64,000 nt of DNA. It comes from Pachyseris speciosa (lineage: Eukaryota; Cnidaria; Anthozoa; Scleractinia; Pachyseridae). Made by a program: the position numbers and the translations under genes. Where the stretch lies: assembly GCA_016490735.1 (NCBI GenBank), contig JAEMWC010001104.1, forward strand, positions 86,001-150,000, read 5' to 3'. The notes below the pieces were generated by a model. That model did no database searches. It was not told where the DNA came from and was given only the letters and a program-made list of their open reading frames with translations. This document shows, piece by piece, positions 63,436-64,000 of the stretch (position 1 is the first letter of the stretch; every line of letters starts with the position of its first letter).

Positions 63436-63872
63436 GTGAATGATATATGTGATGAATCATATATGAACTGCGGAAATGAAATGAAATGAAATGAAATGAA
63501 GAATGATCCTCGCAGTTATGAACGCAATTTATACAATTGCGAAAAGAAGCCTAAAAAAAAATTCAGGACTTTAACGGGGTTTGAACCCGTGACCTCGCGA
63601 TTACCGGTGAAAGAAATAAGTGTGAATGATATATGTAATGAATCATATATGAACTGCGGAAATAAAATGAAATGAAGAATGATTTTCGCAGTTGTGAACG
63701 ATATTTATACAATTGTGAAAAGAAGCCTGAAAGTTAGAGCATCGCACCGGTAATCGCGAGGTCACGGGTTCAAACCCCGTTGAAGTCCTGAATTTTTTTT
63801 TTCCAGGCTTCTTTTCGCAATTGTATAAATTGCGTTCACAACTGCGAGGATCATTCTTCATTTCAATATTCA
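63436..63872. mobile_element. tRNA-derived SINE cluster
   Basis: A tRNA-like block with anticodon-arm CACCGGTAATC, GAGGTCACGGGTTCAAACCC (B box GGTTCAAAC) and a T-run lies on plus at about 63735-63800, and in inverse orientation at 63556-63605. Both are embedded in repeated AGAAGCCT / CGCAATTGTATAAATTGCG sequence. A direct repeat GTGAATGATATATG..ATGAATCATATATGAACTGCGG is at 63436 and 63622. The A-box region is short and the D-arm is missing, so this is not a functional tRNA gene. Confidence 0.65.
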
Positions 63873-64000
63873 CTCCCTTGGAAATTCGGTACCATCACTG
63901 CACAAACGTATCTAGTACACGTGCAAACGTCGTGGAACTATTGGTCGATTGGTGGTACGCAAACCGGCTTTAATTGGGTGATTACAATACAATACTTTAT

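Noticed and set aside
63735..63800. Possible functional tRNA gene
   Set aside because: No complete D-arm or acceptor pairing; surroundings are repeated in inverse orientation, as in a SINE.

Overview
The window looks like nuclear DNA of an anthozoan cnidarian, most likely a reef-building coral. This is an inference: genes are intron-rich and interrupted by many young and old transposons, and several repeat-encoded proteins (RecQ-like, SAP-like and HECT-like proteins and a multi-gene 'virus-like' cluster) are of kinds I associate with coral and Hydra genomes. No rRNA operon, CRISPR array or bacterial-style operon is present.

The only host gene I can support is a receptor tyrosine kinase on the minus strand. 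Fourteen coding exons can be placed between 62490 and 10916, and every splice phase agrees. They encode five fibronectin type III (FN3) domains, a poly-arginine furin-like site, a transmembrane helix, a short juxtamembrane exon and a kinase domain through the catalytic loop and DFG motif. The 5' end lies to the right of the window and the rest of the kinase lobe to the left. One FN3 exon is duplicated (45159-45449 and 58635-58922), together with flanking intron.

Everything else is mostly intronic mobile DNA. Left to right: 1-5621, a decayed multi-gene cnidarian element with a 71-bp inverted repeat at its right edge; 5895-10719, a dead Ty3/Gypsy element with 127-bp LTRs inserted in a TGG/TAG microsatellite; 12305-13910, a TIR element carrying a SAP-like gene; 13987-16690, MITEs and a tandem duplication; 24140-28940, an L1/Tx1-type LINE with a near-intact ORF1 and an 1146-codon ORF2; 29590-30130 and 32359-33856, two chimeric RecQ / zinc-finger elements; 30485-34555, a 17-bp minisatellite split by the second of these with a 9-bp target duplication; 34556-36268, BEL/Pao remains invaded by an inverted Penelope-like dimer.

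The region 45063-59035 is the most structured. Between the two copies of the duplicated FN3 exon lies an old SAP-type TIR element. Inserted into its coding region, with a 6-bp target duplication, is a 9-kb DNA transposon (45923-54900). Its inverted ends each carry a minisatellite and the same 67-nt zinc-ribbon first exon. The left copy can splice to a HECT-like gene on the plus strand and the right copy to a DDE integrase-type transposase on the minus strand, so the two convergent genes appear to share one leader exon through the TIR. A 5'-truncated LINE, itself split by a piggyBac-like element, lies next to the second FN3 exon copy.
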